Shown: in pieces, positions 17,564 to 26,257 of the stretch | Position numbering within the stretch: position 1 is the stretch's first letter | Layout of the letters: each line of letters opens with the position of its first letter | Source: Streptomyces hygroscopicus subsp. hygroscopicus | GTDB lineage: Bacteria > Actinomycetota > Actinomycetes > Streptomycetales > Streptomycetaceae | Assembly: GCF_030269125.1 (NCBI RefSeq) | Contig: NZ_BSSM01000015.1 | Span: 1-64,000, forward strand | Direction: 5' to 3' | Length of the DNA stretch: 64,000 nt | Notes under the pieces: generated by a model | What the model saw: only the letters and a program-made list of their open reading frames with translations | Database searches by the model: none | What the model was told of the DNA's origin: nothing | Translations under genes and position numbers: made by a program

Positions 17564-20364
17564 GTGCCCACCCCCGTGAGGCTTTTCTCGTGGGTCGTCG
17601 TCTGTCGCCCGTCCGGGCCGAGGAGGAGCCGCAGCACCGGGAGCACGGCGTCGGCGCGTTCGGCGTCCGGCTCGGCGGCGAAGCCGGGTGCGGTGAGCCC
17701 CGGGGCCGCCGAGCCCGTCCACTTCCCCGGTCCGCGCCGCACCAGTTCGCCGAGGGTTCTGCGCACCCCCGGGTCGTACGCCGCGAAGGTGCGCCGCAGC
17801 AGCGGTAGTACGTCCGTGAACGCCTCCGCCGGCACCCCGGTCAGCCAGGCGTCGACCAGACCGAGCAGCCGCTCGTCGTGCACCAGCAGCAGGCCGCCCC
17901 CGCCGCCGACGAAGCCCTCGATCCAGGCGGCCGCGTCGCCGGGCGGCGTCCCCGGCGACAGCACGAGCCCCATGAGCCGCGCCGCCTCCCCGGCAGCCAG
18001 CTCTCCCTCGTCCAGCAGCAACCGCACCGCCCGCCCCCGGATCACCCCCGCGACGGTGTCCCGCAGGGCGAGGGCGCGGAGCACACCCCGCCAGCGCCGG
18101 CGCAACCCCCCGGGGCCGCCGACGCTCCCGGCGCCCGCGCCGACGCCGGGGCCCGGGGCCGCGGCCGCGCCTTCGCCTGCGCCGAGGACCGAGGGGACCG
18201 CCGTGTCTTGATCCGCGCCGAAGACCGAGGGGACCCCCGCACCTTGCCCCGCACCGAGGACCGGGACAGCCGCCGTATCTTGATCCGCGCCGTCGATCGA
18301 GGGAGCCGCCATACCTGGGTCGTCAGGGGCGCCCGAGGTCGCGCCGCCCCCCTCTTTCTCAGCGGCACCCCCGGGGCTGCCGGGACCACCTGCCCCACCG
18401 GGACCGGCACCCGCGGCGGCCGTCGCGGCCCGACCGGGCCCCGCGGCGTCGTCCGGACCCCCGCCGACGCCCACGCCACCGGCCTCAGCCGCGCCCGCCG
18501 CCGCGCCGGCCAACGCCTCCCCCAGCAGACCCACCGCCGCGTGCACCGCGTCCACATGGCCCCGCATCCGCTCCGCCGCGTCGGTGTCGAGCGCGGCACA
18601 GGCCGGGGGCAGGCCGACGAAGACGCGCTCGGCGAGACCGGCGGCGACGCCGGCCAGCGCGCGGGTGTCGGTGCCGCGGACGTCGCCGTAGCGCAGGGTG
18701 CGGACCAGGGCGGGCAGGGCCTGGGCGAGGTGGCCGACGTCCGTGTCCAGGGCCGCGCGGTCGGCGAGCGCCCGCATGACCACCGGCAGGGCGTCCGGGA
18801 GACCGGCGAGCAGGCACCGTTCGGCGAGCGCGGTGACCTCGGCGAGGGCCGCCGCGTTCGCCGCGTCCGACTCCGCCCTGGCCCGTGCCGCCGCGGCCAC
18901 GGTCGTCCCCCACACCCCCGCCTCCGCGACCCGCACCGACAGCTCCGGCTCCCAGCGCAGCCGCCAGGTCTCCCTGAACGTGCCCGTGCTCCCCCGCGAG
19001 GCGCCCGGCTCCCCCCAGCCGATCCCCAGCAGCCGCAGCCGGTGCAGCAGTCTGCTGCGGCCCGCGTCCGTGTCCCTCCGCAGGTCCAGCTCCAGCTCGC
19101 GCTCCGGCGCCTCCGGCTTGAGCCGCAGCGCGCGCTGCTGTCGCGCCAGGTCACGCTGCAACGGCACCGCGGGCGCCGAGTCCGGCACCTCGCCCAGGAC
19201 GTCCCCGACCACCAGCCGGTCGTACACCAGCGCCAGCGGCACGTCCGAGCCGTCGCACATCACCGCGCGCACCGCGTCGGTGGTCTCCCCCAGCCCCGGC
19301 AGCGGACGGCCGCGCATCGCCGCGAGGGTCTGAGCGAGCCGTACGGCCTCGATGACGTGCGCGGAGGACACGATCCGGTCCTCCTCCCGCAGCAGGCCCG
19401 CCACCTTGGTCAGCCAGCGCTCCACCGGCCGGTCGGGGACGTGGAAGAGATGGCCGTACCAGCCGGGCGAGTCGATGCCCGCGCCGTAGCCGCTCGACCG
19501 GGCCAGCCTGCGGTGCGTCCAGGGCACCCAGGTCAGGTCGGCCTTGACCTTGGGCAGCCCCTTGAGCAGCGCCCGGTCGGCGGTCACGGTGGCCTTCTCG
19601 CGCAGCGCGGGGACGTGCCAGGCCCCGCACACCACGGCCACCGCGTCGCCGAACTCCTTTCGGGCGGCGCGCAGCCGGAGCCGCATCTGCGCCTCGCGCA
19701 CCAGGTCCCGGGGGTGCCCGCCCGTGCCGTACCGCTCGCGCAGCGCGCCCATGGCCTCCGCCAGCGCCTCGAACGGGGCAAAGGGGTCGCGCTCCCCGGG
19801 CCCCCGGTGCTCCACGACGTCCTCCCACCAGCGCTCGGGATCGTCGTACCCGGCGGCCTCGGCGAGGGCGCCGAGCGGGTCGAGGCGGGCCCGCTCGTCG
19901 GCGGCCGGAGCCGCCTCCCCTTCCTCGGGTTCTCCGGGTTCTGCGGGTTCTGCGGGTTCTGCGGGTTCTGCGGGTTCTGCGGGTTCTGCGGACGGGAGCC
20001 CGGTCTCCGTCTCCCACGCGAGGGTGTGCGCGGCCGGCAGGTCGATGAAGCGGACCGGGACGCCGTGGTCCAGCGCCCAGCGCAGGGCCACCCACTCCGG
20101 GCTGAACCCGGCGAACGGCCAGAACGCCGAGCGGCCGGGCTCGTCCACGGCATGGGCGAGCAGGGCGACGGGCGGCCGCAGGGCCGGGTCGGCGGCCAGC
20201 GGGACCAGCGCGTCGGCCTCGGGCGGTCCCTCGATCAGGACGGCCGCGGGCCGGGCGGCGTCCAGCGCGGCGCGCACCGCGCGGGCGGAACCGGGCCCGT
20301 GGTGCCGTACGCCGAGCAGCAGCGGACCGGTGCGGCGGGACCCGGTCCCGGCCGTGCCGGTCAT
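17560..20364 (-). CDS. DUF5682 family protein of the MoxR island
   Basis: This large protein (934 residues) has an N-terminal segment LLLGVRHHGPGSARAV...AVLIEGPPEAD that resembles the GxxH...S...xxEG pattern of the TraB/ChaN/EreA-like group. A second histidine motif, VVCGAWHVPALRE, lies near residue 245. These could be catalytic or metal-binding histidines; that is inference. An EPA tripeptide repeat lies at about residues 124-148. A Gly/Ala-rich disordered insert (about 610-750) separates the N-terminal half from a helical C-terminus. ATG at 20364 overlaps the MoxR stop and its own stop overlaps the VWA start. It is the middle component of the operon. The biochemical function is unknown. Confidence 0.85.
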   Translation of the reverse strand: MTGTAGTGSRRTGPLLLGVRHHGPGSARAVRAALDAARPAAVLIEGPPEADALVPLAADPALRPPVALLAHAVDEPGRSAFWPFAGFSPEWVALRWALDHGVPVRFIDLPAAHTLAWETETGLPSAEPAEPAEPAEPAEPAEPGEPEEGEAAPAADERARLDPLGALAEAAGYDDPERWWEDVVEHRGPGERDPFAPFEALAEAMGALRERYGTGGHPRDLVREAQMRLRLRAARKEFGDAVAVVCGAWHVPALREKATVTADRALLKGLPKVKADLTWVPWTHRRLARSSGYGAGIDSPGWYGHLFHVPDRPVERWLTKVAGLLREEDRIVSSAHVIEAVRLAQTLAAMRGRPLPGLGETTDAVRAVMCDGSDVPLALVYDRLVVGDVLGEVPDSAPAVPLQRDLARQQRALRLKPEAPERELELDLRRDTDAGRSRLLHRLRLLGIGWGEPGASRGSTGTFRETWRLRWEPELSVRVAEAGVWGTTVAAAARARAESDAANAAALAEVTALAERCLLAGLPDALPVVMRALADRAALDTDVGHLAQALPALVRTLRYGDVRGTDTRALAGVAAGLAERVFVGLPPACAALDTDAAERMRGHVDAVHAAVGLLGEALAGAAAGAAEAGGVGVGGGPDDAAGPGRAATAAAGAGPGGAGGPGSPGGAAEKEGGGATSGAPDDPGMAAPSIDGADQDTAAVPVLGAGQGAGVPSVFGADQDTAVPSVLGAGEGAAAAPGPGVGAGAGSVGGPGGLRRRWRGVLRALALRDTVAGVIRGRAVRLLLDEGELAAGEAARLMGLVLSPGTPPGDAAAWIEGFVGGGGGLLLVHDERLLGLVDAWLTGVPAEAFTDVLPLLRRTFAAYDPGVRRTLGELVRRGPGKWTGSAAPGLTAPGFAAEPDAERADAVLPVLRLLLGPDGRQTTTHEKSLTGVGT
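19921..19992. repeat. 9-bp tandem repeat inside the DUF5682 gene
   Basis: Eight units of 9 bp (consensus TTCTGCGGG on the + strand, the first two and the last slightly divergent) encode a run of Glu-Pro-Ala tripeptides. The frame is preserved by any copy-number change, so length variation between strains is expected. Confidence 0.9.
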
Positions 20365-21503
20365 GCGCTCACCTCCCGGCAGGCGCGGTAGAAGTCCGTC
20401 CAGCCCTCCCGCTCGCGCACGACCGTCTCCAGGTACTCCTGCCAGACGACCCGGTCGGCCGCCGGGTCGCGGACGACGGCGCCGAGGATGCCGGCGGCGA
20501 CGTCCGCCGGGCGCAGCACGCCGTCGCCGAAGTGGGCGGCGAGCGCGAGGCCGTTCGTGACGACGGAGATCGCCTCTGCCGTGGACAAGGTGCCGCTGGG
20601 CGACTTCACCTTCGTACGGCCGTCGTCGGTCAGTCCGTCGCGCAGCTCGCGGAAGACGGTCACGACGCGGCGGATCTCCGCCATGCCGTCGGGCACGGCC
20701 GGCAGATCGAGGGAGCGGCCGAGCTGTTCGACGCGGCGGGTGACGATGTCGACCTCGGCCTCGGCGCTCTCGGGCAGCGGCAGCACGACGGTGTTGAAGC
20801 GGCGGCGCAGCGCGCTGGAGAGTTCGTTGACGCCGCGGTCGCGGTCGTTGGCGGTGGCGATGAGGTTGAAGCCGCGCACCGCCTGGACCTCCTCGCCCAG
20901 CTCCGGGACGGGCAGCGTCTTCTCGGACAGGATGGTGATCAGCGAGTCCTGCACATCGGCCGGGATCCGGGTCAGCTCCTCGACCCGGGCGGTCATGCCC
21001 TCGGCCATGGCGCGCATGACCGGGCTAGGCACGAGGGCGTCGCGGCTGGGACCGTGGGCGAGCAGCCGCGCGTAGTCCCAGCCGTAGCGGATGGCCTCCT
21101 CGGGGGTGCCCGCGGTGCCCTGGACCAGCAGCGTCGAGTCGCCGCTGACGGCGGCGGCCAGATGCTCCGACACCCAGGTCTTGGCGGTGCCGGGCACGCC
21201 GAGCAGGAGCAGGGCGCGGTCGGTGGCGAGCGTGGTGACGGCGACCTCGACGATCCGGCGCGGGCCCACGTACTTCGGCGAGATCACCGTGCCGTCCGGC
21301 AGGGTGCCGCCGAGCAGGTACGTGGCCACCGCCCACGGCGACAGTCTCCAGCGGGCCGGGCGGGGCCGGTCGTCCTGCGCGGCCAGCGCGGCGAGTTCGT
21401 CCGCGAACGCCTGCTCGGCGTGCGGTCGCAGAGCCGCCGCGTTCTCCCCCGGGTGCTGCGCGGCGGCGGTCTTCGGTCGCGTGGACGCAAGGTTGGCTGA
21501 CAT
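20361..21503 (-). CDS. MoxR-type AAA+ ATPase
   Basis: The 380-residue protein has a Walker A loop LLLGVPGTAKTWVSEHL (about residue 100), a divergent Walker B/linker segment MTARVEELTRIPADVQDSLI where the usual DE pair reads EE, sensor-1 region FNLIATANDRDRGVNELSSALRRRF with a likely arginine finger, and a C-terminal helical lid. It matches the MoxR/RavA-like clade that works with VWA proteins. ATG at 21503 is chosen because GGAGGGGG precedes it. It is the first gene of the MoxR-DUF5682-VWA operon, whose three genes overlap by 4 nt each. Upstream lies a DNA-damage-type promoter sequence (21547-21569). Confidence 0.9.
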   Translation of the reverse strand: MSANLASTRPKTAAAQHPGENAAALRPHAEQAFADELAALAAQDDRPRPARWRLSPWAVATYLLGGTLPDGTVISPKYVGPRRIVEVAVTTLATDRALLLLGVPGTAKTWVSEHLAAAVSGDSTLLVQGTAGTPEEAIRYGWDYARLLAHGPSRDALVPSPVMRAMAEGMTARVEELTRIPADVQDSLITILSEKTLPVPELGEEVQAVRGFNLIATANDRDRGVNELSSALRRRFNTVVLPLPESAEAEVDIVTRRVEQLGRSLDLPAVPDGMAEIRRVVTVFRELRDGLTDDGRTKVKSPSGTLSTAEAISVVTNGLALAAHFGDGVLRPADVAAGILGAVVRDPAADRVVWQEYLETVVREREGWTDFYRACREVSA

Positions 21504-21546
21504 GGCTGAGGCCCCCTCCAGCTCGGCCGGTTCGGATCTGCCACCA

Positions 21547-21569
21547 ACGGTGCACCACACCACTGACAA
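21547..21569 (-). promoter_or_regulatory. Candidate RecA-independent DNA-damage promoter (PafBC type) of the MoxR operon
   Basis: On the minus strand TTGTCAGTG (21561-21569) is followed after exactly 8 nt by CACCGT (21547-21552). The mycobacterial RecA-NDp consensus is ttGTCRgtg-N8-TAnnnT, so the -35 side is perfect and the -10 differs only in its first base. The predicted transcript would have a leader of about 35 nt including the MoxR ribosome site. Confidence 0.55.
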
Positions 21570-21605
21570 TCGCTCTGACCAGCGAAAACACACGCGCAGG
21601 GCGCA

Positions 21606-21628
21606 TTGTCAGTGGCGGGATCTACCGT
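21606..21628 (+). promoter_or_regulatory. RecA-independent DNA-damage promoter (PafBC type) of the SWIM-DUF5691 operon
   Basis: TTGTCAGTG (21606-21614), an 8-nt spacer and TACCGT (21623-21628) match the ttGTCRgtg-N8-TAnnnT consensus perfectly. The ATG at 21636 lies 7 nt after the -10 box, so the transcript is probably leaderless. The extended -35 CCACTGACAAT/ATTGTCAGTGG forms an 11-bp inverted repeat with the opposing promoter (21560-21570 and 21605-21615). Confidence 0.75.
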
Positions 21629-21635
21629 CGGGGAC

Positions 21636-22976
21636 ATGACTGAGCAGGGGGTGCGCTGGACCGCGGACCAGGTGCTGGCGCTGGCGCCTGACGCCGCGTC
21701 ACGCAAGGCGGGCGGCAGGCTCGGCACGGCCGGTCCGTGGTCCGGGTCGGGGAGCGGGAAGGAGTCGGTGTGGGGACTGTGCAAGGGCAGCGGCAGCAAG
21801 CCGTACCAGACGGTGATCGACCTCACCGGGCCCGCGTACAGGTGCAGTTGTCCGAGCCGTAAGTTCCCGTGCAAGCACGCGCTCGGGCTGCTTCTGCTGT
21901 GGGCGGCCGACGACGGCTCGGTGCCGGTGCGCGCCGAGCCGCCGGAGTGGGCCGAGCAGTGGCTCACGGGCCGGCGCGACCGCGCGGAGGACAAGCGGAC
22001 GGAGGGCGGCGGGAGCGCTCCGGCCGCCGACCCGGAGGCGGCCCGGCGCCGCGCCGAGCGCCGGGCCGAGCGGGTCACCGCGGGCGCGACCGAGCTGGAG
22101 CAGCGCCTGGCCGACCTGCTGCGCGGCGGCCTCGCCGCGGCCGAGCAGGCGGGGTACGGACTGTGGGAGGAGACCGCGGCCCGCATGGTCGACGCCCAGG
22201 CCCCCGGACTGGCCGCACGGGTGCGGGACTTGGGGGCGATACCGGCGTCCGGCGCGGGCTGGCCGGCGCGGCTGCTGGAGGAGTGCGCGCTGCTGCACCT
22301 GCTCGACCAGGGCTGGCTGCGCCGCGAGGCGCTGCCGGAACCCCTCGCGGCCACGGTCCGCTCCCGGCTCGGCCTGCCCGCATCGGCGGATGGCCCACCC
22401 GAGCGCGACCGCTGGCTGGTCCTCGCCCAGTACGACACGGCGGACACGAAACTGACGACCCGCCGGATATGGCTGTACGGCACCGCGTCGCACCGCACCC
22501 GGCTGCTGCTCTCCTACGGGCCGGCCGGCCGGGCCCCGGAGCTGTCCCTGCCGGTGGGCCTCGCCCTGGACGCCGAGTTGTCCGCGTACCCGGGTGCCGG
22601 TCAGCTCCGGGCCGCGCTGGGCGAACGGTTCGGCGCGCCGGTCCCGGCCGGTCTCCGTCCGCCGGGCACGAGCACGGCCGAGGCGCTTGCCCGGTACGGC
22701 ACGGCGCTGCGCGAGGACCCCTGGCTGGAGTCGGTCCCGGTGACCCTGGAGCAGGTGGTCCCCGTGCCGGACGGCGAGCAGTGGCAACTGGCCGACGCCG
22801 AGGAGGACGCCGCCCTGCCCCTGACCCGCGCCGCTCGCTCCCGGCCGGGCCTGTGGCGCCTGCTCGCCCTGTCCGGCGGCGCCCCGGTCACGGTCTTCGG
22901 CGAGTGCGGCCACCGGGGCTTCACCCCGCTCACGGCCTGGCGGGAGGGCGACGGGGAGGCGGTGCCGCTGTGCTGA
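21636..22976 (+). CDS. SWIM zinc-finger protein
   Basis: The 446-residue protein has a SWIM-type zinc motif at about residues 69-83 (YRCSCPSRKFPCKHALGLL: C-x-C-xn-C-x-H), a fold associated with DNA or protein binding. An Arg/Ala-rich helix follows, then a long alpha/beta region ending in FGECGHRGFTPLTAW. ATG at 21636 is 7 nt from a damage-type -10 box, so translation is probably leaderless. The next gene begins 62 nt after its stop. It is divergent from the MoxR operon and forms with it a conserved five-gene neighbourhood. The molecular role is unknown. Confidence 0.88.
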   Translation: MTEQGVRWTADQVLALAPDAASRKAGGRLGTAGPWSGSGSGKESVWGLCKGSGSKPYQTVIDLTGPAYRCSCPSRKFPCKHALGLLLLWAADDGSVPVRAEPPEWAEQWLTGRRDRAEDKRTEGGGSAPAADPEAARRRAERRAERVTAGATELEQRLADLLRGGLAAAEQAGYGLWEETAARMVDAQAPGLAARVRDLGAIPASGAGWPARLLEECALLHLLDQGWLRREALPEPLAATVRSRLGLPASADGPPERDRWLVLAQYDTADTKLTTRRIWLYGTASHRTRLLLSYGPAGRAPELSLPVGLALDAELSAYPGAGQLRAALGERFGAPVPAGLRPPGTSTAEALARYGTALREDPWLESVPVTLEQVVPVPDGEQWQLADAEEDAALPLTRAARSRPGLWRLLALSGGAPVTVFGECGHRGFTPLTAWREGDGEAVPLC

Positions 22977-23038
22977 CCGACCGGGCCCCCTCCCGCTCCA
23001 CGCGCCCTGCGCGACCTACCCGAACGGAAGGCGACGCG

Positions 23039-24730
23039 ATGCACGGCAGCGCACCCCGACCGGACACCGTGACCTGGGAGGACCTGGTCACCACCGCCCT
23101 CCTCGGCACCGACCGGCGCCCTCCCGCGCGACTCGCCCCCGGCCGCCCCGCCCCCGTCGCCCTGCTGGACGCGGCCGCCGGGGCGACCGTACGGCGACGG
23201 GCGGGGCTGCGGGCCGCACGGGCCGCACGGCGGCCGGACAGGGCGCCCGAGGATCCGCGCCCGCCGCTGCCCGCGGCGGCGGCCGGCCGGCTGACCGCGC
23301 TGCTGGCCGACCGTTCCGGCGGGGCGAGCGGCGGGCGCCGGGGCAGTTCCCCGGACCTGATGGAGCTGCTCCCGCAGTGGCTCGCGGCGGCCAACGCGCA
23401 CGGGTACGCGGCCCCGGCGCAGGCGCTCCCCGCGCTGCTGGACGCGGCCCGGGGACGTACGGACCTGCGGCCGGCGGCGCTGGCGTTCGCGGGGCCCCGG
23501 GCACTGTGGCTGGCCCGGTTCAACCCGGACTGGCGGTTCGCCCTGCGCTCGGCCCCCGGCGGCGGCGCGGCGCTGCCGGATCCCGGGGACGAGAAGGGGA
23601 TACGACGGCTGTGGGAGGAGGGGCTGTTCGCCGAGCGGGTGGCCCTGCTGGGCGCGCTGCGGGCCCGTACCCCCGCGCTCGCCCGGGAGCTGCTGGCCGG
23701 GACCTGGCCGACCGAGCGGGCGGAGGACCGGCTGCTGTTCCTGGACTCGCTGCGCTCGGGCCTGTCCGCGGCGGACGAGCCGTTCCTGGAGAAGGCGCTG
23801 GGCGACCGCAGCCGCAATGTCCGGGCCACTGCGGCCGAACTGCTCTCCGCGCTGCCGGGTTCGGCGCTGGCCGCGCGGATGGCCGTCCGGGCCACGGCGT
23901 GTGTGGCGCTGGACCGTACGGGAGACCCGCCGGTGATCGTGGTGGAGGCGCCGCACGAGTGCGATCCCGGCATGGAGCGCGACGGTGTGGTGGCCACCCC
24001 GCCCGCCGGCCGGGGCGAACGGTCCTGGTGGCTCGGGCAGTTGGTGGAGGCGGCGCCCCTCGGCACCTGGCCGGACCGGCTCGGCGGCCGGGGCGCGCGG
24101 GAAATCGTGGCGCTGGCGGTGGCGGACGGCTGGCAGGGCGAGCTGCACGCGGCCTGGTGCCGGGCGGCGGTGCGGCAGCGGGACGCGGTGTGGTCGCGGG
24201 CGCTGCTGGGCTCCCCGTCGGCCCCGGAGGCGGGTGGTCCGGGTGCGGTCTCCCTGGCGGAGCGCGCCAAGCTGCTGGCCGCGCTGGAGGCGGAGGAACG
24301 GGCCGAGTGGGTCGCCGGGTTCATCGCGACGCACGGGCTGTCGGAGGCGTTCCAGTTGCTCGGCGTGTGCGCGGTGCCCTGGGCCGCGCCGCTGGGCCGG
24401 GCCGTCGTGGACGCCCTCAACATCGCGCGCGACGCGGGGAGTTACCCCTGGAGCTTCAGCGGGGTGATGGGCCTCGCGGAACGCTGCCTGGACCCGGCCG
24501 AGGCCGCCCGGCTGGAGGGGCTGCTGGCGATACCCGACGAGCGGGAGGACGCGGCACCGGGCGCGGGGGGCTACTGGGCGGAGGCCTTCCAGCGCCTCGT
24601 CACCACGCTGCGGCTGCGGGCGGCGATGGCCGACGAACTGAGACCGGACGACTCCGGGGCGAACCTGCCACCGGGCTCCGCCGGGACTCGGCGGGGCCGC
24701 CAGGACCGGCCGGCTCACCCGGCACCATGA
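23039..24730 (+). CDS. DUF5691 family protein
   Basis: This protein of about 563 residues is rich in Ala, Arg and Leu and predominantly helical, with repeats reminiscent of HEAT-like units (for example RSRNVRATAAELLSALPGSALAARM). It matches the DUF5691 family found next to SWIM proteins in MoxR/VWA loci. ATG at 23039 is chosen because GGAAGG lies 7 nt upstream. An in-frame GTG at 22970 overlapping the SWIM stop is an alternative. It is the last gene of the SWIM operon and converges on icmB with 27 nt between stops. It may act as a scaffold; that is inference. Confidence 0.82.
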   Translation: MHGSAPRPDTVTWEDLVTTALLGTDRRPPARLAPGRPAPVALLDAAAGATVRRRAGLRAARAARRPDRAPEDPRPPLPAAAAGRLTALLADRSGGASGGRRGSSPDLMELLPQWLAAANAHGYAAPAQALPALLDAARGRTDLRPAALAFAGPRALWLARFNPDWRFALRSAPGGGAALPDPGDEKGIRRLWEEGLFAERVALLGALRARTPALARELLAGTWPTERAEDRLLFLDSLRSGLSAADEPFLEKALGDRSRNVRATAAELLSALPGSALAARMAVRATACVALDRTGDPPVIVVEAPHECDPGMERDGVVATPPAGRGERSWWLGQLVEAAPLGTWPDRLGGRGAREIVALAVADGWQGELHAAWCRAAVRQRDAVWSRALLGSPSAPEAGGPGAVSLAERAKLLAALEAEERAEWVAGFIATHGLSEAFQLLGVCAVPWAAPLGRAVVDALNIARDAGSYPWSFSGVMGLAERCLDPAEAARLEGLLAIPDEREDAAPGAGGYWAEAFQRLVTTLRLRAAMADELRPDDSGANLPPGSAGTRRGRQDRPAHPAP

Positions 24731-24757
24731 CGGCCCCGGGCCCGCCGCACCCTCGGC

Positions 24758-25180
24758 TCAGCCCCCGGACGCCGCCGGCTGGCGCACGTTCTGCCTGACC
24801 CACTCCACGATCGACGCGGTCGTCGCCCCCGGGGTGAAGATCTCCGCGACGCCCTTCTCCTTCAGCGGCGGGATGTCCTCCTCCGGGATGATGCCGCCGC
24901 CGAAGACGAGGATGTCCTGGGCGTCGCGCTCCCTGAGCAGGTCGATGACCGCGGCGAACAGGGTGTTGTGCGCGCCGGAGAGGATGGACAGGCCGATCGC
25001 GTCGGCGTCCTCCTGGAGCGCGGTGTCCACGATCTGCTCGGGCGTCTGGTGGAGGCCGGTGTAGATGACCTCCATCCCGGCGTCGCGCAGGGCGCGCGCG
25101 ATGACCTTGGCCCCGCGGTCGTGGCCGTCGAGGCCCGGCTTGGCGACCACCACGCGGATCGGACCGGCTGCCTCACCCAT
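24758..25180 (-). CDS. icmB: Coenzyme B12-binding subunit, isobutyryl-CoA mutase small-subunit type
   Basis: The 140-residue protein is a stand-alone cobalamin-binding domain. It carries the base-off/His-on signature DxHxxG (LDGHDRGAKV, about residue 20), the SxL motif (GLSILSGAHN) and the GG motif (VFGGGIIPEED). In Streptomyces such a free subunit pairs with the separately encoded large subunit IcmA to interconvert isobutyryl-CoA and butyryl-CoA; S. coelicolor icmB lies in this neighbourhood, as I recall. It could instead serve another acyl-CoA mutase. ATG at 25180 follows GGGAGG; a GTG one codon earlier is possible. No large subunit is present in the window. Confidence 0.75.
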   Translation of the reverse strand: MGEAAGPIRVVVAKPGLDGHDRGAKVIARALRDAGMEVIYTGLHQTPEQIVDTALQEDADAIGLSILSGAHNTLFAAVIDLLRERDAQDILVFGGGIIPEEDIPPLKEKGVAEIFTPGATTASIVEWVRQNVRQPAASGG

Positions 25181-25402
25181 CACTGCCTCCCTCGCACGAC
25201 CGCGGAGGCGCTCGCCTCCGCCTTCCGACAAGTACCGCATCTTCGGCACGCTCCGCCACCCGTCGCGAGGTGAACGGGCGTTGTCCCCAGCATCCCGCGC
25301 CCGACGGTTTTACGGAGCGCGGTGACGGGGAATTCATTGAGTGGGACATGAAGGCACACGGGGGAGGGAGCCGTCCTCCGGTGTGCCGACGGGAGGTCGG
25401 CC

Positions 25403-26257
25403 ATGAAGGTCACCGGAGTAGTGCCACTCTTCTTCCCGTACTGCCGTCGCCTGTGGCCCGGCAGGCTGGCCGGGCTGTCGATGACGCTGCTGAAGGCGAC
25501 CGCCCTGGACGCCGCGATCCTCGCCGGACACGTCCTGCTGTATCCGACCGGCCTGTTCCAGGAGCGCTGCGCCCCCGCGCCCGCGCCGGTGGACGACGGC
25601 ACCGCCCGGCTCCCGGTGCGCCCCGGCCCCCCGGTCGTCCTGCTGCACGGCTTCATCGACAACCGCTCGGTGTTCGTGCTGCTGCGCCGCAATCTGGCCC
25701 AGCACGGCGGGCAGCGCGTGGAGTCGCTCAACTACTCCCCCCTGACCTGCGACATCCGCACCGCCGCCGAGCTGTTCGGCCGGCACGTGGAGAAGATCTG
25801 CGCGCGCACCGGCAGCGACCGGGTGGACATCGTGGGACACAGCCTCGGCGGTCTGATCGCGCGGTACTACGTACAGTGTCTGGGCGGTGACCTGCGGGTA
25901 CGCACCTTGGTCACGCTCGGCACCCCGCACTCCGGCACCCGGGTCGCGCCCCTGGCCGACGCCCATCCGATCGTGCGCCAGATGCGTCCCGGTTCGCAGG
26001 TGATCGAGGAGCTGGGCCGCTCCGCGCCGGGCTGCCGTACGCGGTTCGTCAGCTTCTGGAGCGACCTCGACCCGCTGATGGACCCACTGGAGACGGCCTG
26101 TCTGGACCACCCCGACCTCGACGCGCACAACATCCGGGTGACCGGCATCGGCCATCTCGCCCTGCCGGTGCACCCCGCCGTCGCGGCCGGGATACGCGAG
26201 GCGCTGGACTCCGCCGACGCCAGGGAGCAGCTCGCGAAGGGCCTGACCGTGGCATGA
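25403..26257 (+). CDS. Alpha/beta-hydrolase, lipase-like
   Basis: The 284-residue protein shows the lipase pattern: oxyanion-hole segment VVLLHGFIDN (about residue 79), nucleophile elbow VDIVGHSLGGLIARYY with serine near 144, and a late histidine (ITGIGHLALP-like segment, read as TGIGHLALPVHP near 248). A hydrophobic N-terminal stretch (about 22-48) may be a signal anchor. It resembles Streptomyces triacylglycerol lipases/esterases with a PGAP1-like core. ATG at 25403 has GGGAGG 9 nt upstream. It stands alone between icmB (divergent) and the M23 gene. The physiological substrate is unknown. Confidence 0.85.
   Translation: MKVTGVVPLFFPYCRRLWPGRLAGLSMTLLKATALDAAILAGHVLLYPTGLFQERCAPAPAPVDDGTARLPVRPGPPVVLLHGFIDNRSVFVLLRRNLAQHGGQRVESLNYSPLTCDIRTAAELFGRHVEKICARTGSDRVDIVGHSLGGLIARYYVQCLGGDLRVRTLVTLGTPHSGTRVAPLADAHPIVRQMRPGSQVIEELGRSAPGCRTRFVSFWSDLDPLMDPLETACLDHPDLDAHNIRVTGIGHLALPVHPAVAAGIREALDSADAREQLAKGLTVA

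Noticed and set aside
16103..18211. A 702-codon open frame on the + strand over the VWA and DUF5682 genes
   Set aside because: It is antisense to genes with clear motifs, rich in Arg, Gly and His, and without any recognisable domain, which is typical of high-GC shadow frames.
24731..25180. icmB as part of the SWIM-DUF5691 operon
   Set aside because: It is on the opposite strand and converges on DUF5691, so it cannot be co-transcribed.
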